This document shows positions 1 to 6,062 of a stretch of 9,230 nt of DNA, one piece after another. The stretch is from an uncultured Treponema sp. (GTDB lineage Bacteria; Spirochaetota; Spirochaetia; Treponematales; Treponemataceae). Numbering within the stretch: position 1 is the stretch's first letter; each line of letters starts with the position of its first letter. A program made the translations under genes and the position numbers. The stretch covers positions 1 through 9,230 of the forward strand of contig CALAEZ010000332.1 of the NCBI GenBank assembly GCA_937891125.1. The letters run 5' to 3'. The notes beneath the pieces were generated by a model. The model saw only the letters and a program-made list of their open reading frames with translations. It was not told the DNA's origin and made no database searches.

Positions 1-20
1 GACGTGTGCTCTTCCGATCT
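1..20. other. Residual Illumina TruSeq adapter at the contig end
   Basis: These bases equal the last 20 bases of the Illumina TruSeq read-2 adapter, including the GCTCTTCCGATCT end common to TruSeq adapters. They are library sequence, not genome. The lysS reading frame can be opened artificially at a GTG inside the adapter (position 6), which adds five false residues (MLFRS). Genomic sequence starts at about 21. Confidence 0.96.
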
Positions 21-1166
21 TGGGGCATAGACAAGGCAAAGAGCGACGACCTTTTCTTAAAGGAAAAGAGAGTGTATGAGTTAAGCCAGATTGAAGCCGG
101 AATGCCCAAAGTTCAGCCGTATCAGGTGCCGTTCCGCCTCTTAACAACGCTCCTGCAGACGTATTCCGGCGACATTGACGCGGTCATTAAATCGCTTGGA
201 GACGTAAAGCCGGAACAGGAAGAGACGCTCCGCCGCCGCTGCGTGTGCGCATGGAACTGGATTAAGGACTGTGCGCCCGACCACGCGCCAGACATGTGCT
301 TTTCTCTGCGAAAGGAAGGAAGCCGCGCTTCTCTCGTTCCAGAAATGGCAGCAGCTGTTAAGAAAGTGCTTACGGACGTCGTGCCGGTTATCGACACCTT
401 TACGACCGACAAAGAGTGTCAGGAAGCGATTTACGCTGTTGCAGCCAGTCTCGGCCTTGACGCTAAGCAGCTCTTCCTGGCTCTCTACAACGCGCTTATC
501 GGAAAAGAGCAGGGACCGCGTCTTGGTGGCTTTATGCGCATCATCGGAAAAGAACGCTTAACATCGCTTTTAAGCAGCGTTGACGCAGTGAGCGCAGAAA
601 AATTAGCTTCAAAAGCTTCCGCTAAAAAGCTCACTCCGGCAGAAATCGATAAGCTTCCGCCTGCAGAGCGCTTTAATCTGCGCGTTGTATTAAAGGTAAG
701 CCGCATTGAAAAAGTCGAGCAGCATCCGGGCGGAACCATGCTCTACATTTTGACGCTGAACACCGGCGACGAAGAGCCGCGCCAGATTGTAAGCTCAATC
801 GTGCCGTTCTATAAGCCGGAAGAGCTGCTTGGAAAGAATATCGTGCTTGTATACAACTTAAAGCCCGCAAACTTCCGCGGCGTGCGCAGTAACGGCATGC
901 TCCTGGCGGCAAGCGACCCGGAAAAAGATCCGCACGACACTTGCGAGGTGATTTTCGCTCCGCAGTTTGAAGTGGGCACAATCTTAGAGCCGGAAGGCTT
1001 TGACGTTCCTTGCGACGTTGCAGACTTCTGCTATGTTAAGCCGGATAAGTTCTTTGAGCTTCCGCTTGCCGCAAAAGACGGCATTGTAGAGCTTGACGGA
1101 AAGAAGATTGGTGCTGCCGGAAAGTTCCTGACGGTAGAAACATACAAAAACGGGTCAATACATTAG
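21..1166 (+). CDS. lysS: Class I lysyl-tRNA synthetase, C-terminal part, fused to an EMAPII-like tRNA-binding domain (5' truncated)
   Basis: The frame is open from the adapter junction to TAG at 1164-1166, giving 381 genomic residues of a longer protein; the N-terminal Rossmann catalytic domain (HIGH and KMSKS motifs) lies outside the contig. Roughly the first half is helical and matches the C-terminal, anticodon-binding part of class I LysRS: KRVYELSQIE, then VPFRLLTTL, CAWNWIKDCAP and GKEQGPRLGGFMRIIGKE. After an Ala/Lys/Ser-rich linker comes an OB-fold tRNA-binding domain (FNLRVVLKVSRIEKVEQHP, EEPRQIVSSIVPF, NLKPANFRGV, NGMLLAAS). The last 75 or so residues, ending KNGSIH, resemble the extra C-terminal subdomain of eukaryotic EMAPII/p43 rather than the short MetG tail. 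The enzyme charges tRNA-Lys in the cytoplasm; the added domain presumably strengthens tRNA binding. Class I LysRS is established in spirochetes. The fusion is read directly in one uninterrupted frame. A hairpin terminator follows at once. Confidence 0.9.
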   Translation, partial: WGIDKAKSDDLFLKEKRVYELSQIEAGMPKVQPYQVPFRLLTTLLQTYSGDIDAVIKSLGDVKPEQEETLRRRCVCAWNWIKDCAPDHAPDMCFSLRKEGSRASLVPEMAAAVKKVLTDVVPVIDTFTTDKECQEAIYAVAASLGLDAKQLFLALYNALIGKEQGPRLGGFMRIIGKERLTSLLSSVDAVSAEKLASKASAKKLTPAEIDKLPPAERFNLRVVLKVSRIEKVEQHPGGTMLYILTLNTGDEEPRQIVSSIVPFYKPEELLGKNIVLVYNLKPANFRGVRSNGMLLAASDPEKDPHDTCEVIFAPQFEVGTILEPEGFDVPCDVADFCYVKPDKFFELPLAAKDGIVELDGKKIGAAGKFLTVETYKNGSIH

Positions 1167-1200
1167 CATAAAAAATCGACGTCCGTGTCGATTTTTTATG
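1167..1200 (+). terminator. Rho-independent terminator of lysS, probably bidirectional
   Basis: It begins one base after the stop codon. A perfect 14-bp inverted repeat (1167-1180 CATAAAAAATCGAC with 1187-1200) encloses a 6-base loop. The A-run on the left arm and six T on the right arm make it terminator-like on both strands. Confidence 0.9.
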
Positions 1201-1201
1201 T

Positions 1202-1221
1202 GACGGTAGCAAGCTACTGTC
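1202..1221. repeat. Short hairpin
   Basis: GACGGTAGC pairs with GCTACTGTC across AA: nine pairs with one G-T wobble, though the two innermost bases must open to form a loop. It sits directly after the lysS terminator and has no U-tract. Its role is unknown. Confidence 0.5.
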
Positions 1222-1256
1222 CGTGCATTAGTTCTGCCCGCGCGTCTGATAATTCT

Positions 1257-1302
1257 CTGACAAAAGTCCTACTTACTTTTGTCAGGAGTCCTCCTTACTT
1301 TT
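1257..1302. repeat. Perfect 11-bp inverted repeat overlapping a 22-base-period direct repeat
   Basis: CTGACAAAAGT (1257-1267) and ACTTTTGTCAG (1275-1285) are perfect inverted arms around a 7-base loop. The same stretch holds a direct repeat: GTCCTACTTACTTTT (1266-1280) and GTCCTCCTTACTTTT (1288-1302) differ at one base and lie 22 bases apart. The compact design suggests a small intergenic repeat or protein-binding site rather than chance, but only one cluster is visible here. Confidence 0.7.
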
Positions 1303-1477
1303 AACGTTACCCATTGCGTGTGGCGCATGAAAAAAGACTATAGGGGCAAATGTCGAGTTTCTGCATAATTTAAGAAAATGTGTTCGCTACCAGAAAAGTG
1401 CGGGTAGCTCCGGCAGGTCAGGCAGGCGGCGGTCAGGTTTCGGCATCTACGCTGTATATAGTGTACAGATTACGAAA

Positions 1478-1500
1478 CGCACGAGCGTAGCTAGCGTGCG
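1478..1500. repeat. Intergenic inverted repeat CGCACG/CGTGCG
   Basis: CGCACG (1478-1483) and CGTGCG (1495-1500) are perfect inverted arms of six bases around an 11-base loop. The palindrome GCTAGC (1490-1495) overlaps the right arm. There is no U-tract and no gene in the immediate vicinity. Confidence 0.45.
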
Positions 1501-1586
1501 GTCGTGACGTAGCGTTCGGAATGACGCTGTTAAGCAAACTTATTGGTCATCCCCTTGAACCTATAGGGAAAAGCTCCTTTTTCCGC

Positions 1587-1616
1587 TTGTGCTTTCATGC
1601 TTTTTTCTGCTATTAT
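1587..1616 (+). promoter_or_regulatory. Sigma-70-type promoter of the queF unit
   Basis: TTGTGC (1587-1592), an 18-base spacer and TATTAT (1611-1616) form a plausible -35/-10 pair. The predicted start at about 1623 falls at the first base of the riboswitch stem, so transcript and aptamer positions support each other. Confidence 0.65.
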
Positions 1617-1623
1617 ACGCTTC

Positions 1624-1664
1624 TGTCAGTTCGAAACCATCCTGACATAAATCAAAACTAGGAG
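1624..1664 (+). promoter_or_regulatory. preQ1-I riboswitch (candidate), translational type
   Basis: A 6-bp stem P1 (TGTCAG 1624-1629 with CTGACA 1642-1647) closes a loop reading UUC...CAUC, as in the preQ1-I consensus. An A-rich tail follows (ATAAATCAAAACTAGG) and runs into the Shine-Dalgarno AGGAG (1660-1664) of queF, nine bases before its ATG. Compact preQ1-I aptamers have this layout: the tail forms a pseudoknot with the loop when preQ1 is bound and hides the ribosome site. Pseudoknot pairs visible by eye are few (G1633 with C1658, perhaps C1632 with G1661), so this is the weakest part. Position directly before a queuosine gene makes the call strong. Confidence 0.85.
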
Positions 1665-1672
1665 CAAACACT

Positions 1673-2149
1673 ATGCGCACAGACGCAGAATTAGCGGGCG
1701 TAACCTTGCTTGGCGAAAGCAAAACCAAGTATCCTACGACCTACGCGCCGGAAGTCTTAGAGCGATTTCCGAACAAGCATCCGGGAAATGACTACATGGT
1801 CACCTTTAACTGCCCGGAATTCACTTCTTTGTGTCCAAAAACAGGACAGCCCGATTTTGCCCAAATCAAAATCAACTACATTCCTGACGGCTATCTTGTG
1901 GAATCAAAGTCATTAAAACTTTATCTGTTTTCATTCCGCAATCATGGCGACTTTCATGAAGACTGCGTAAACATCATCATGAAAGACTTGGTGAAATTGC
2001 TTGAGCCAAAATATCTTGAAGTTGAAGGCATTTTTACGCCACGCGGCGGCATTTCTATTTACCCGTTTGCAAATTACGCAAAGCCCGGTAGTGAATACGA
2101 AGCCAAAGCAAAAGACCGCCTGTTTGCAGCGGTAGACAAAAGAGCGTAA
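1673..2149 (+). CDS. queF: NADPH-dependent 7-cyano-7-deazaguanine (preQ0) reductase, QueF
   Basis: QueF reduces the nitrile of preQ0 to the aminomethyl group of preQ1, with two NADPH, in queuosine biosynthesis; preQ1 is then inserted into GUN-anticodon tRNAs. The 158-residue length fits the short, unimodular (Bacillus-like) subfamily. Visible signatures are FNCPEFTSLCPKTGQPDF with the nucleophile Cys54 and acid Asp61, the QueF motif ESKSLKLY (77-84), and FRNHGDFHED (88-97). All key residues seem present, so the enzyme should be active. The ATG at 1673 is set by AGGAG eight bases upstream and by conserved N-terminal residues. Expression is probably controlled by the preQ1 riboswitch that contains this ribosome site. 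A precursor transporter gene follows 66 bases later on the same strand, probably in one transcript. Confidence 0.96.
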   Translation: MRTDAELAGVTLLGESKTKYPTTYAPEVLERFPNKHPGNDYMVTFNCPEFTSLCPKTGQPDFAQIKINYIPDGYLVESKSLKLYLFSFRNHGDFHEDCVNIIMKDLVKLLEPKYLEVEGIFTPRGGISIYPFANYAKPGSEYEAKAKDRLFAAVDKRA

Positions 2150-2215
2150 CGCAAGCGGCAGTTTACACTTCTATTCTTTTTTTTACTTTTTCTCACACTG
2201 TAGGAGCATATTTTT

Positions 2216-2926
2216 ATGAACGAATTATTGATGATTTTATCTGTGCCGGTTTATTTTGGCGCATTGGTGTTGTTTTTCCGCCTGTTTGGAAAGCACGGTC
2301 TTTTTGCATGGACGGTTATCTGCACGATTGCCGCAAATATCGAAGTGCTGATTTTGGTGCACGGCTTTGGCATGGACACTACGCTTGGAAACGTGCTTTT
2401 CGCTTCCTCTTTTCTTGCAACCGACGTTATGAGCGAGCTTTTTGGCAAAAAAGAAGCGAACCGCTGCGTAAAAATCGGCATTGCCTCAAACATCAGCTTC
2501 ATCATCATTTCGCAAAGCTGGTTCCTGTTTGTGCCGTCGGCCGCGGACACGATGGCAGAGCCGATCCGCACGGTGTTTGCAAACACGCCGCGTGTCATGC
2601 TTTCAAGCCTTGCCGCCTACGTTATCTGCGAAATGTACGATGTCTGGGCATATCACCACATCTGGGCGTGGTCAGAAAAACGCTTTGGCTCAAAGCGCGC
2701 ATTTTTGTGGCTGCGCAACAACGGCTCAACGCTTGTAAGTCAGCTGATTAACGTGCTTGCATTTAACCTGCTTGCGTTTGCCGGCGTGTTTGAATGGAGC
2801 ATAATCGTGCAGATTCTGATTTTCGGCTACGCAATCTTTATTGTAACGTCGCTTTTAGACACGCCGTTTTTGTACCTTGCGCGCGCTGTTGCCGATAAGC
2901 ACCCGGAGTTGGTAGCGCGCTCATAA
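2216..2926 (+). CDS. Queuosine precursor transporter, YhhQ/DUF165 (QPTR) family
   Basis: This is an integral membrane protein of 236 residues with six or seven hydrophobic segments (about 4-22, 29-49, 57-72, 84-106, 127-145, 172-192, 197-217). Family marks are the TDVMSELFGKKEA motif (69-81) and WLRNNGSTLVSQLIN (165-179). E. coli YhhQ, of the same family, imports preQ0/preQ1. Next to queF this points to uptake of preQ0 or preQ1. The position usually Asp after SQLI (often SQxxDT) is Asn179 here, a possible substrate or lineage variant. GGAG at 2203-2206 lies nine bases before ATG 2216. The 66-base gap after queF has a T8 run but no hairpin before it, so co-transcription is likely. Substrate assignment comes from family and context, not from this sequence alone. 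Confidence 0.9.
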   Translation: MNELLMILSVPVYFGALVLFFRLFGKHGLFAWTVICTIAANIEVLILVHGFGMDTTLGNVLFASSFLATDVMSELFGKKEANRCVKIGIASNISFIIISQSWFLFVPSAADTMAEPIRTVFANTPRVMLSSLAAYVICEMYDVWAYHHIWAWSEKRFGSKRAFLWLRNNGSTLVSQLINVLAFNLLAFAGVFEWSIIVQILIFGYAIFIVTSLLDTPFLYLARAVADKHPELVARS

Positions 2927-3022
2927 AATTTATGCCACGCGTGCACTGCTCGCGCGTTCTGTGCATACAAACAGTGCGCGCTACAAATGCTCCGCACGCT
3001 TGCGTGCGCACGAGCCGAATGC
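2927..3022. terminator. Hairpin-rich convergent intergenic region (likely shared terminator)
   Basis: The gap lies between the convergent ends of the transporter gene and the P83/100 gene. CGCACGC (2993-2999) and GCGTGCG (3002-3008) form a perfect short GC-rich hairpin. GCACTG (2943-2948) and CAGTGC (2972-2977) form a wider inverted repeat. Neither is followed by a U-run, so a classical intrinsic terminator is not proven. Confidence 0.45.
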
Positions 3023-4423
3023 CTACCAGATGGTGTCGAGCGTGCCTGCATCTAATAGATGGGGCGTTCCGTTTGGCTCGCTTACAAGTATGCCTTTTGC
3101 CGTCTGATTAAACGGCGTTGCCGGTGACACGCGCACGCTGCTTTTGTGACGCACGGTAAGCGAGCTATCAAACACGGCGGCATAGCACGTGCCGCTTTCT
3201 TCAATAAGTGCATACCAGCCGCCTGCTGTCTGCACCAACGGCGAGCTTTCGGAAAGCAACGCATCGCTTTGTTTTGCAATTTCCAGCGTTTCCGGGTCGA
3301 TTAAGCACAGTCGGCAGCCGCCTTTTTTCCCTTTTTCGCCACAAATAGCCAGATACATGCCGTCTACAGCAAAGACAACGCCGCCTCGAATCTGCTTGAG
3401 GTCTGATTTTTTTATGATTTTACCCGTTGCGCCATCTACCGTGACCAGCGTAAAGAGCGATCCCTTATTGTCTGCGCTAAAAAGACCGGTCAGCAAGTTC
3501 GCTTCATCTGCTTTCGGCATCTGCTCAAGCGCTCTTTTATCTTCAGAAATCGCTTTTGTTTCCTGCTGCACTTCATTGCGCTTTTGGTCGGCAAGCTTTT
3601 GCTGCTCGGTTGCTGTTTTTGCTGACTGGGTCGCGCCCGCTTTGTCGCCTTCAGCACGTTTTTGTGCTGCATCCTTTTGCGCATCCTTTGCATTTTGGGC
3701 GGCGTCAGTTTCTTCTTTTTCTTTTATTTCGTTGAGCTTTTCGCGCGTTTCAATTGCCTTGTCGTCTTCTTTTCGGAGCGCTTCAATTACGTTTTCATCA
3801 CTTATGGTGGAGGAATCTATGCCAACAGGCGTGCCGTCAAGTGCTGTTCCGAGCGGAATGACTATTTGCGTGCCGCCAGCCCAGTCTTCCCAGTTGGTGG
3901 AAAGTCCCGCACGGCTCTCCTCAAGTGCAGAAAGCACGGCCTCCTTGTATTTGTCGGTAAATGAGCTTAGCTCTCCGCGGTAGACAGCATTGTAAATCGT
4001 AATAAAGACAGAAAGCGTGTCGGCTTCGTCTTGTGTGTAGCCATACGCGGCTTCAACAAAGCCTGCCACAATGCGGCGCAAGTTTTGTATGTGGTCAACG
4101 CCTGCCGTTGCGTTTAGCACAAGAATGTCTGCATCAAATGCGCCGCTTTCATTTACGTCGACAGCGTGAATGAGCGTGTATTTGCCTTCTGGCTCATAGG
4201 TTGCAGCTTTTTCTGGCTCTGCAGCAACTTGCGAGCCGAGCGCCTGTCCAATGCCGCGAATGGCGTTGGCAGTTTGAAAAACGGTGTAGGGACCTGCATA
4301 ATTTTCAAATTCTATTGCGGCGGCATTGGTGCCAGCTGCTTTAATTTCTGTTTCATTTACTTCAATAGCGCTCAGTGCGCTGAGGGAAAGGGCGGCAAGT
4401 ATACCGCAGACAAATCTTTTCAT
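3023..4423 (-). CDS. P83/100 family exported protein (spirochete antigen)
   Basis: From ATG 4423 the product has 466 residues. Residues 1-19 (MKRFVCGILAALSLSALSA) are a typical signal peptide with an Ala-rich signal-peptidase-I site; the Cys is not in a lipobox, so it is not a clear lipoprotein. Residues 112-150 carry the family core, NLRRIVAGFVEAAYGYTQDE followed by FITIYNAVYRG, then GLSTNWEDWAGGTQIVIPLG (174-192). Residues 210-302 are very rich in Lys, Glu, Ala and Gln with no Pro and should form a long coiled coil. The C-terminal 150 residues look like beta-repeat sequence. The family is known from Borrelia P83/100 and Treponema homologues as a periplasmic or membrane-associated antigen of unknown biochemistry. 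A start 14 codons upstream (4465) is possible but would run through the promoter, so 4423 is preferred. It is divergent from the ElyC-like gene. Confidence 0.9.
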   Translation of the reverse strand: MKRFVCGILAALSLSALSAIEVNETEIKAAGTNAAAIEFENYAGPYTVFQTANAIRGIGQALGSQVAAEPEKAATYEPEGKYTLIHAVDVNESGAFDADILVLNATAGVDHIQNLRRIVAGFVEAAYGYTQDEADTLSVFITIYNAVYRGELSSFTDKYKEAVLSALEESRAGLSTNWEDWAGGTQIVIPLGTALDGTPVGIDSSTISDENVIEALRKEDDKAIETREKLNEIKEKEETDAAQNAKDAQKDAAQKRAEGDKAGATQSAKTATEQQKLADQKRNEVQQETKAISEDKRALEQMPKADEANLLTGLFSADNKGSLFTLVTVDGATGKIIKKSDLKQIRGGVVFAVDGMYLAICGEKGKKGGCRLCLIDPETLEIAKQSDALLSESSPLVQTAGGWYALIEESGTCYAAVFDSSLTVRHKSSVRVSPATPFNQTAKGILVSEPNGTPHLLDAGTLDTIW

Positions 4424-4429
4424 ACAGAC

Positions 4430-4457
4430 AGTATACCACAGACTGCACAGTTTGCAA
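4430..4457 (-). promoter_or_regulatory. Promoter of the P83/100 gene, predicting a near-leaderless mRNA
   Basis: Read leftward: TTGCAA (4457-4452), 16 bases, TATACT (4435-4430). The -10 ends six bases before ATG 4423, so transcription should start at or within a base or two of the start codon. No Shine-Dalgarno is present before this ATG, which fits a leaderless message. Confidence 0.65.
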
Positions 4458-4480
4458 TCATGCACCGCTTTAGGTACAAT
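4452..4480 (+). promoter_or_regulatory. Promoter of the ElyC-like gene, sharing the same TTGCAA hexamer
   Basis: Read rightward: TTGCAA (4452-4457), 17 bases, TACAAT (4475-4480). TTGCAA is its own reverse complement, so the same six bases can serve as -35 for both divergent genes. The -10 ends seven bases before GTG 4488, again with no ribosome site, predicting a second near-leaderless transcript. Confidence 0.6.
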
Positions 4481-4487
4481 CTAAAGT

Positions 4488-5357
4488 GTGAAATCGAAAA
4501 TCATTTGTCTAAGCGAGTTTTTTCTTGCAGGCGTTTTTCTGCTGTATGCGCTTGTGCTCCATTTGGTAAACCCAGGCACGCTTTTGAGCGCCTGTATTTC
4601 TTTTAGCAACTGTTGGCTTTTTGCGGGCGTTTTCTGTTTGGTGCTTGCCGTCTACCGTGCGCGGCGCAAAAAAAGTGCCTGGTATGCACTTTTACGCTGG
4701 CAGCAGATTGCAGTTGGTGTGGTGCTTTTTGTCGGGGTAACTGTTTCTGCGGTGAACCTTTTTTTGATTCTGCATCCAGCGTCGTGTGAGCCGCAGCCGA
4801 ATGTGCGCGCCACAGCGGATTCCGTTACGGCAGGCGATGCCCAGTACGTTATTGTGCTCGGCGGTGGCATTGACAAACATGGCGCGCTTCCGCCAGCGGT
4901 GCAGGCGCGTGCTGAGCTTGCGGCGGCGTACTTGCGTGAGCATACAGCGGCGCTTGCGGTGGTGACGGGGGGAACGCTGTATAAGCTTCCGCGCGAGGCG
5001 CCGGCAATACAGGCATATCTTGTTGGCTTGGGAATTGCGCCTGACCGCATTTTGCTTGAAGATAAGGCGCTTGATACGATTCAAAATTTTAGAAACAGCG
5101 CCGCACTGCTTTCTGAGCATGAAAAGGTGCGCGTGCAAACTATTTTAGAAAGCCGCGTGCTTGTGGTAACGAGCTTTTTTCACCTTGCACGCGCCGAGCG
5201 CCTTGCGCATCGTATGGGGTTTAGCAGAGTGTCCGGTCTTGGCTCGCCAATTCCCGCATACAAGGTGCCTGACAGCTACGCGCGGGAAATCTGCGCTTAC
5301 ATTAAGCTTAATCTGCGGATTTTGCTTACCGGAAAGCCTTCCCGCATTACTGACTGA
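4488..5357 (+). CDS. YdcF/ElyC/SanA-like DUF218 membrane protein
   Basis: The 289-residue protein has three N-terminal membrane segments (about 8-27, 39-57, 73-95) and then a soluble DUF218 domain of about 170 residues. Its motifs appear in family order: VIVLGGG (121-127), VTGG (159-162) followed by REAPAI, LEDKALDTIQNFRNSA (190-205), VVTSFFHLARA (226-236) and YAREICAY (264-271). In proteobacteria, ElyC and SanA of this fold affect peptidoglycan precursor metabolism and envelope integrity; the reaction is not settled, and other members (YdcF) bind nucleotide-type ligands. An envelope role is inferred from family and topology. The start is GTG 4488: nothing earlier fits, and the promoter -10 ends only seven bases before it. 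It is divergent from the P83/100 gene; a separate promoter follows for the next gene. Confidence 0.85.
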   Translation: MKSKIICLSEFFLAGVFLLYALVLHLVNPGTLLSACISFSNCWLFAGVFCLVLAVYRARRKKSAWYALLRWQQIAVGVVLFVGVTVSAVNLFLILHPASCEPQPNVRATADSVTAGDAQYVIVLGGGIDKHGALPPAVQARAELAAAYLREHTAALAVVTGGTLYKLPREAPAIQAYLVGLGIAPDRILLEDKALDTIQNFRNSAALLSEHEKVRVQTILESRVLVVTSFFHLARAERLAHRMGFSRVSGLGSPIPAYKVPDSYAREICAYIKLNLRILLTGKPSRITD

Positions 5358-5395
5358 GATGGCTGCAGTTTTGCCTCGCTATTATTAAAAAAATC

Positions 5396-5424
5396 TTGCA
5401 GAATTTTGAAAGTCGCCGTATGCT
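5396..5424 (+). promoter_or_regulatory. Sigma-70-type promoter of the PPTase gene
   Basis: TTGCAG (5396-5401), exactly 17 bases, TATGCT (5419-5424). The predicted start near 5431 leaves a leader of about 27 bases that carries the strong ribosome site TAAGGAGG (5445-5452), five bases before ATG 5458. Confidence 0.6.
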
Positions 5425-5457
5425 TCTCTTACGCACATTTGCAGTAAGGAGGCGATT

Positions 5458-6039
5458 ATGGAAACTTCAGTCTATGTTATTGACACAAAGCCGCTTGAAG
5501 ACAAAAAGACGTTTGATGCGTGGTACAAGCGGGTGCCCGAATACCGGCAGAAAAAAATTGACTCCTACACGGATGTTAAGGATAAGGCGCAGTGTTTAGG
5601 CACAGGACTTTTGCTCTCCCATGCGATTACCGCCGCAGGCTTTGAAGAAGGCGAGCTGAAAATTGCGTACGGCGAAAGCGGTAAGCCTTATTTTAAGAAC
5701 GATTTGGATTTCCACTTCAGCCTGTCTCACTCGCATGAGCGCGCAATGTGTGCGGTAAGCGATGACCCGATTGGCTGCGACGTGCAGGTGATTGCGCCCG
5801 ATGCGGATGTAGACCCCGGCGACTGGGCGCACTTGGAAAGCTATGCAAAGGCGACCGACGAGCCGCTTTCATCTCTTATGGGAAAGGAGCATCCGTTCAA
5901 TCCGGCGTTTATCTTTACCGAAATTGATTTTAACGACCCGTATAAATACGTTGTGTGCGCGCCTGAGCGGATTCCTGACACGCATATTTTCTGGTGCAGT
6001 CTGGATGTTGATGCCGTAAAGGAAGAGGCGGCAGACTAG
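5458..6039 (+). CDS. 4'-phosphopantetheinyl transferase superfamily protein (Sfp-type), internally shortened
   Basis: Enzymes of this family move the phosphopantetheine arm from CoA to a serine of acyl or peptidyl carrier proteins. Visible motifs are GESGKPYF (72-79), FHFSLSHSHERAMCAVS (85-101), IGCDVQ (105-110) with the metal-binding Asp108, and WAHLESYAKATDEPL (123-137) with the catalytic Glu127 and Lys131. Two points are odd. The usual second acidic ligand, Glu after D-x, is Gln110. Only about a dozen residues separate the DVQ and W..LES motifs, where Sfp-type enzymes normally have about 40, so the helical stretch with the usual FF..W is missing. There is no frameshift, and the frame and ribosome site are excellent, so it is a deletion or a compact subfamily rather than a pseudogene. 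Length, 193 residues, is at the short end. The carrier-protein partner is not in the window. A small unknown gene follows after 23 bases, probably co-transcribed. Confidence 0.85.
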   Translation: METSVYVIDTKPLEDKKTFDAWYKRVPEYRQKKIDSYTDVKDKAQCLGTGLLLSHAITAAGFEEGELKIAYGESGKPYFKNDLDFHFSLSHSHERAMCAVSDDPIGCDVQVIAPDADVDPGDWAHLESYAKATDEPLSSLMGKEHPFNPAFIFTEIDFNDPYKYVVCAPERIPDTHIFWCSLDVDAVKEEAAD

Positions 6040-6062
6040 GCGCTGGGAGCGGAAGACAGTAT

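Larger units (their letters stand above)
1201..1586. other. Non-coding spacer with hairpins and short repeats
   Basis: No coding frame of credible length or start context was found on either strand. The stretch holds a 9-bp hairpin (1202-1221), the CTGACAAAAGT inverted/direct repeat cluster (1257-1302), a hairpin at 1478-1500, and GGTCAGG twice near 1417 and 1431. No tRNA, rRNA or recognisable ncRNA could be folded by eye. It may be a degraded or dispersed intergenic repeat; this is inference. Confidence 0.6.

Noticed and set aside
6..20. GTG start codon and MLFRS N-terminus for the first gene
   Set aside because: These codons lie inside the sequencing adapter; the gene is truncated rather than starting here.
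1266..1302. Two repeat units as a possible CRISPR remnant
   Set aside because: There are only two 15-base units with no proper spacer and no cas gene; an intergenic repeat or binding site explains it better.
1338..1568. CTATAGGG twice (1338-1345 and 1561-1568), resembling the core of a T7-type phage promoter
   Set aside because: Only 8 bases match, the TAATACGAC part is absent, and no phage gene is nearby; probably chance.
1567..1584. GGAAAA/TTTTCC hairpin just before the queF promoter
   Set aside because: The stem is six pairs, mostly A-T, and no gene ends nearby; it is too weak to call a terminator.
3189..3983. Long rightward open frame of 264 codons opposite the P83/100 gene
   Set aside because: Its Ser/Ala/Phe-rich product is the mirror of the coiled-coil coding region (Lys/Glu/Ala codons), with no ribosome site and no recognisable motif.
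4424..4465. Upstream ATG at 4465 for the P83/100 gene, adding 14 residues
   Set aside because: The extension covers the -35/-10 promoter and would push a classic signal peptide away from the N-terminus; ATG 4423 fits better.
4166..4606. Rightward open frame of 146 codons overlapping both divergent genes
   Set aside because: It runs through two well-supported genes and their promoters and has a Phe/Cys-rich, shadow-like composition.
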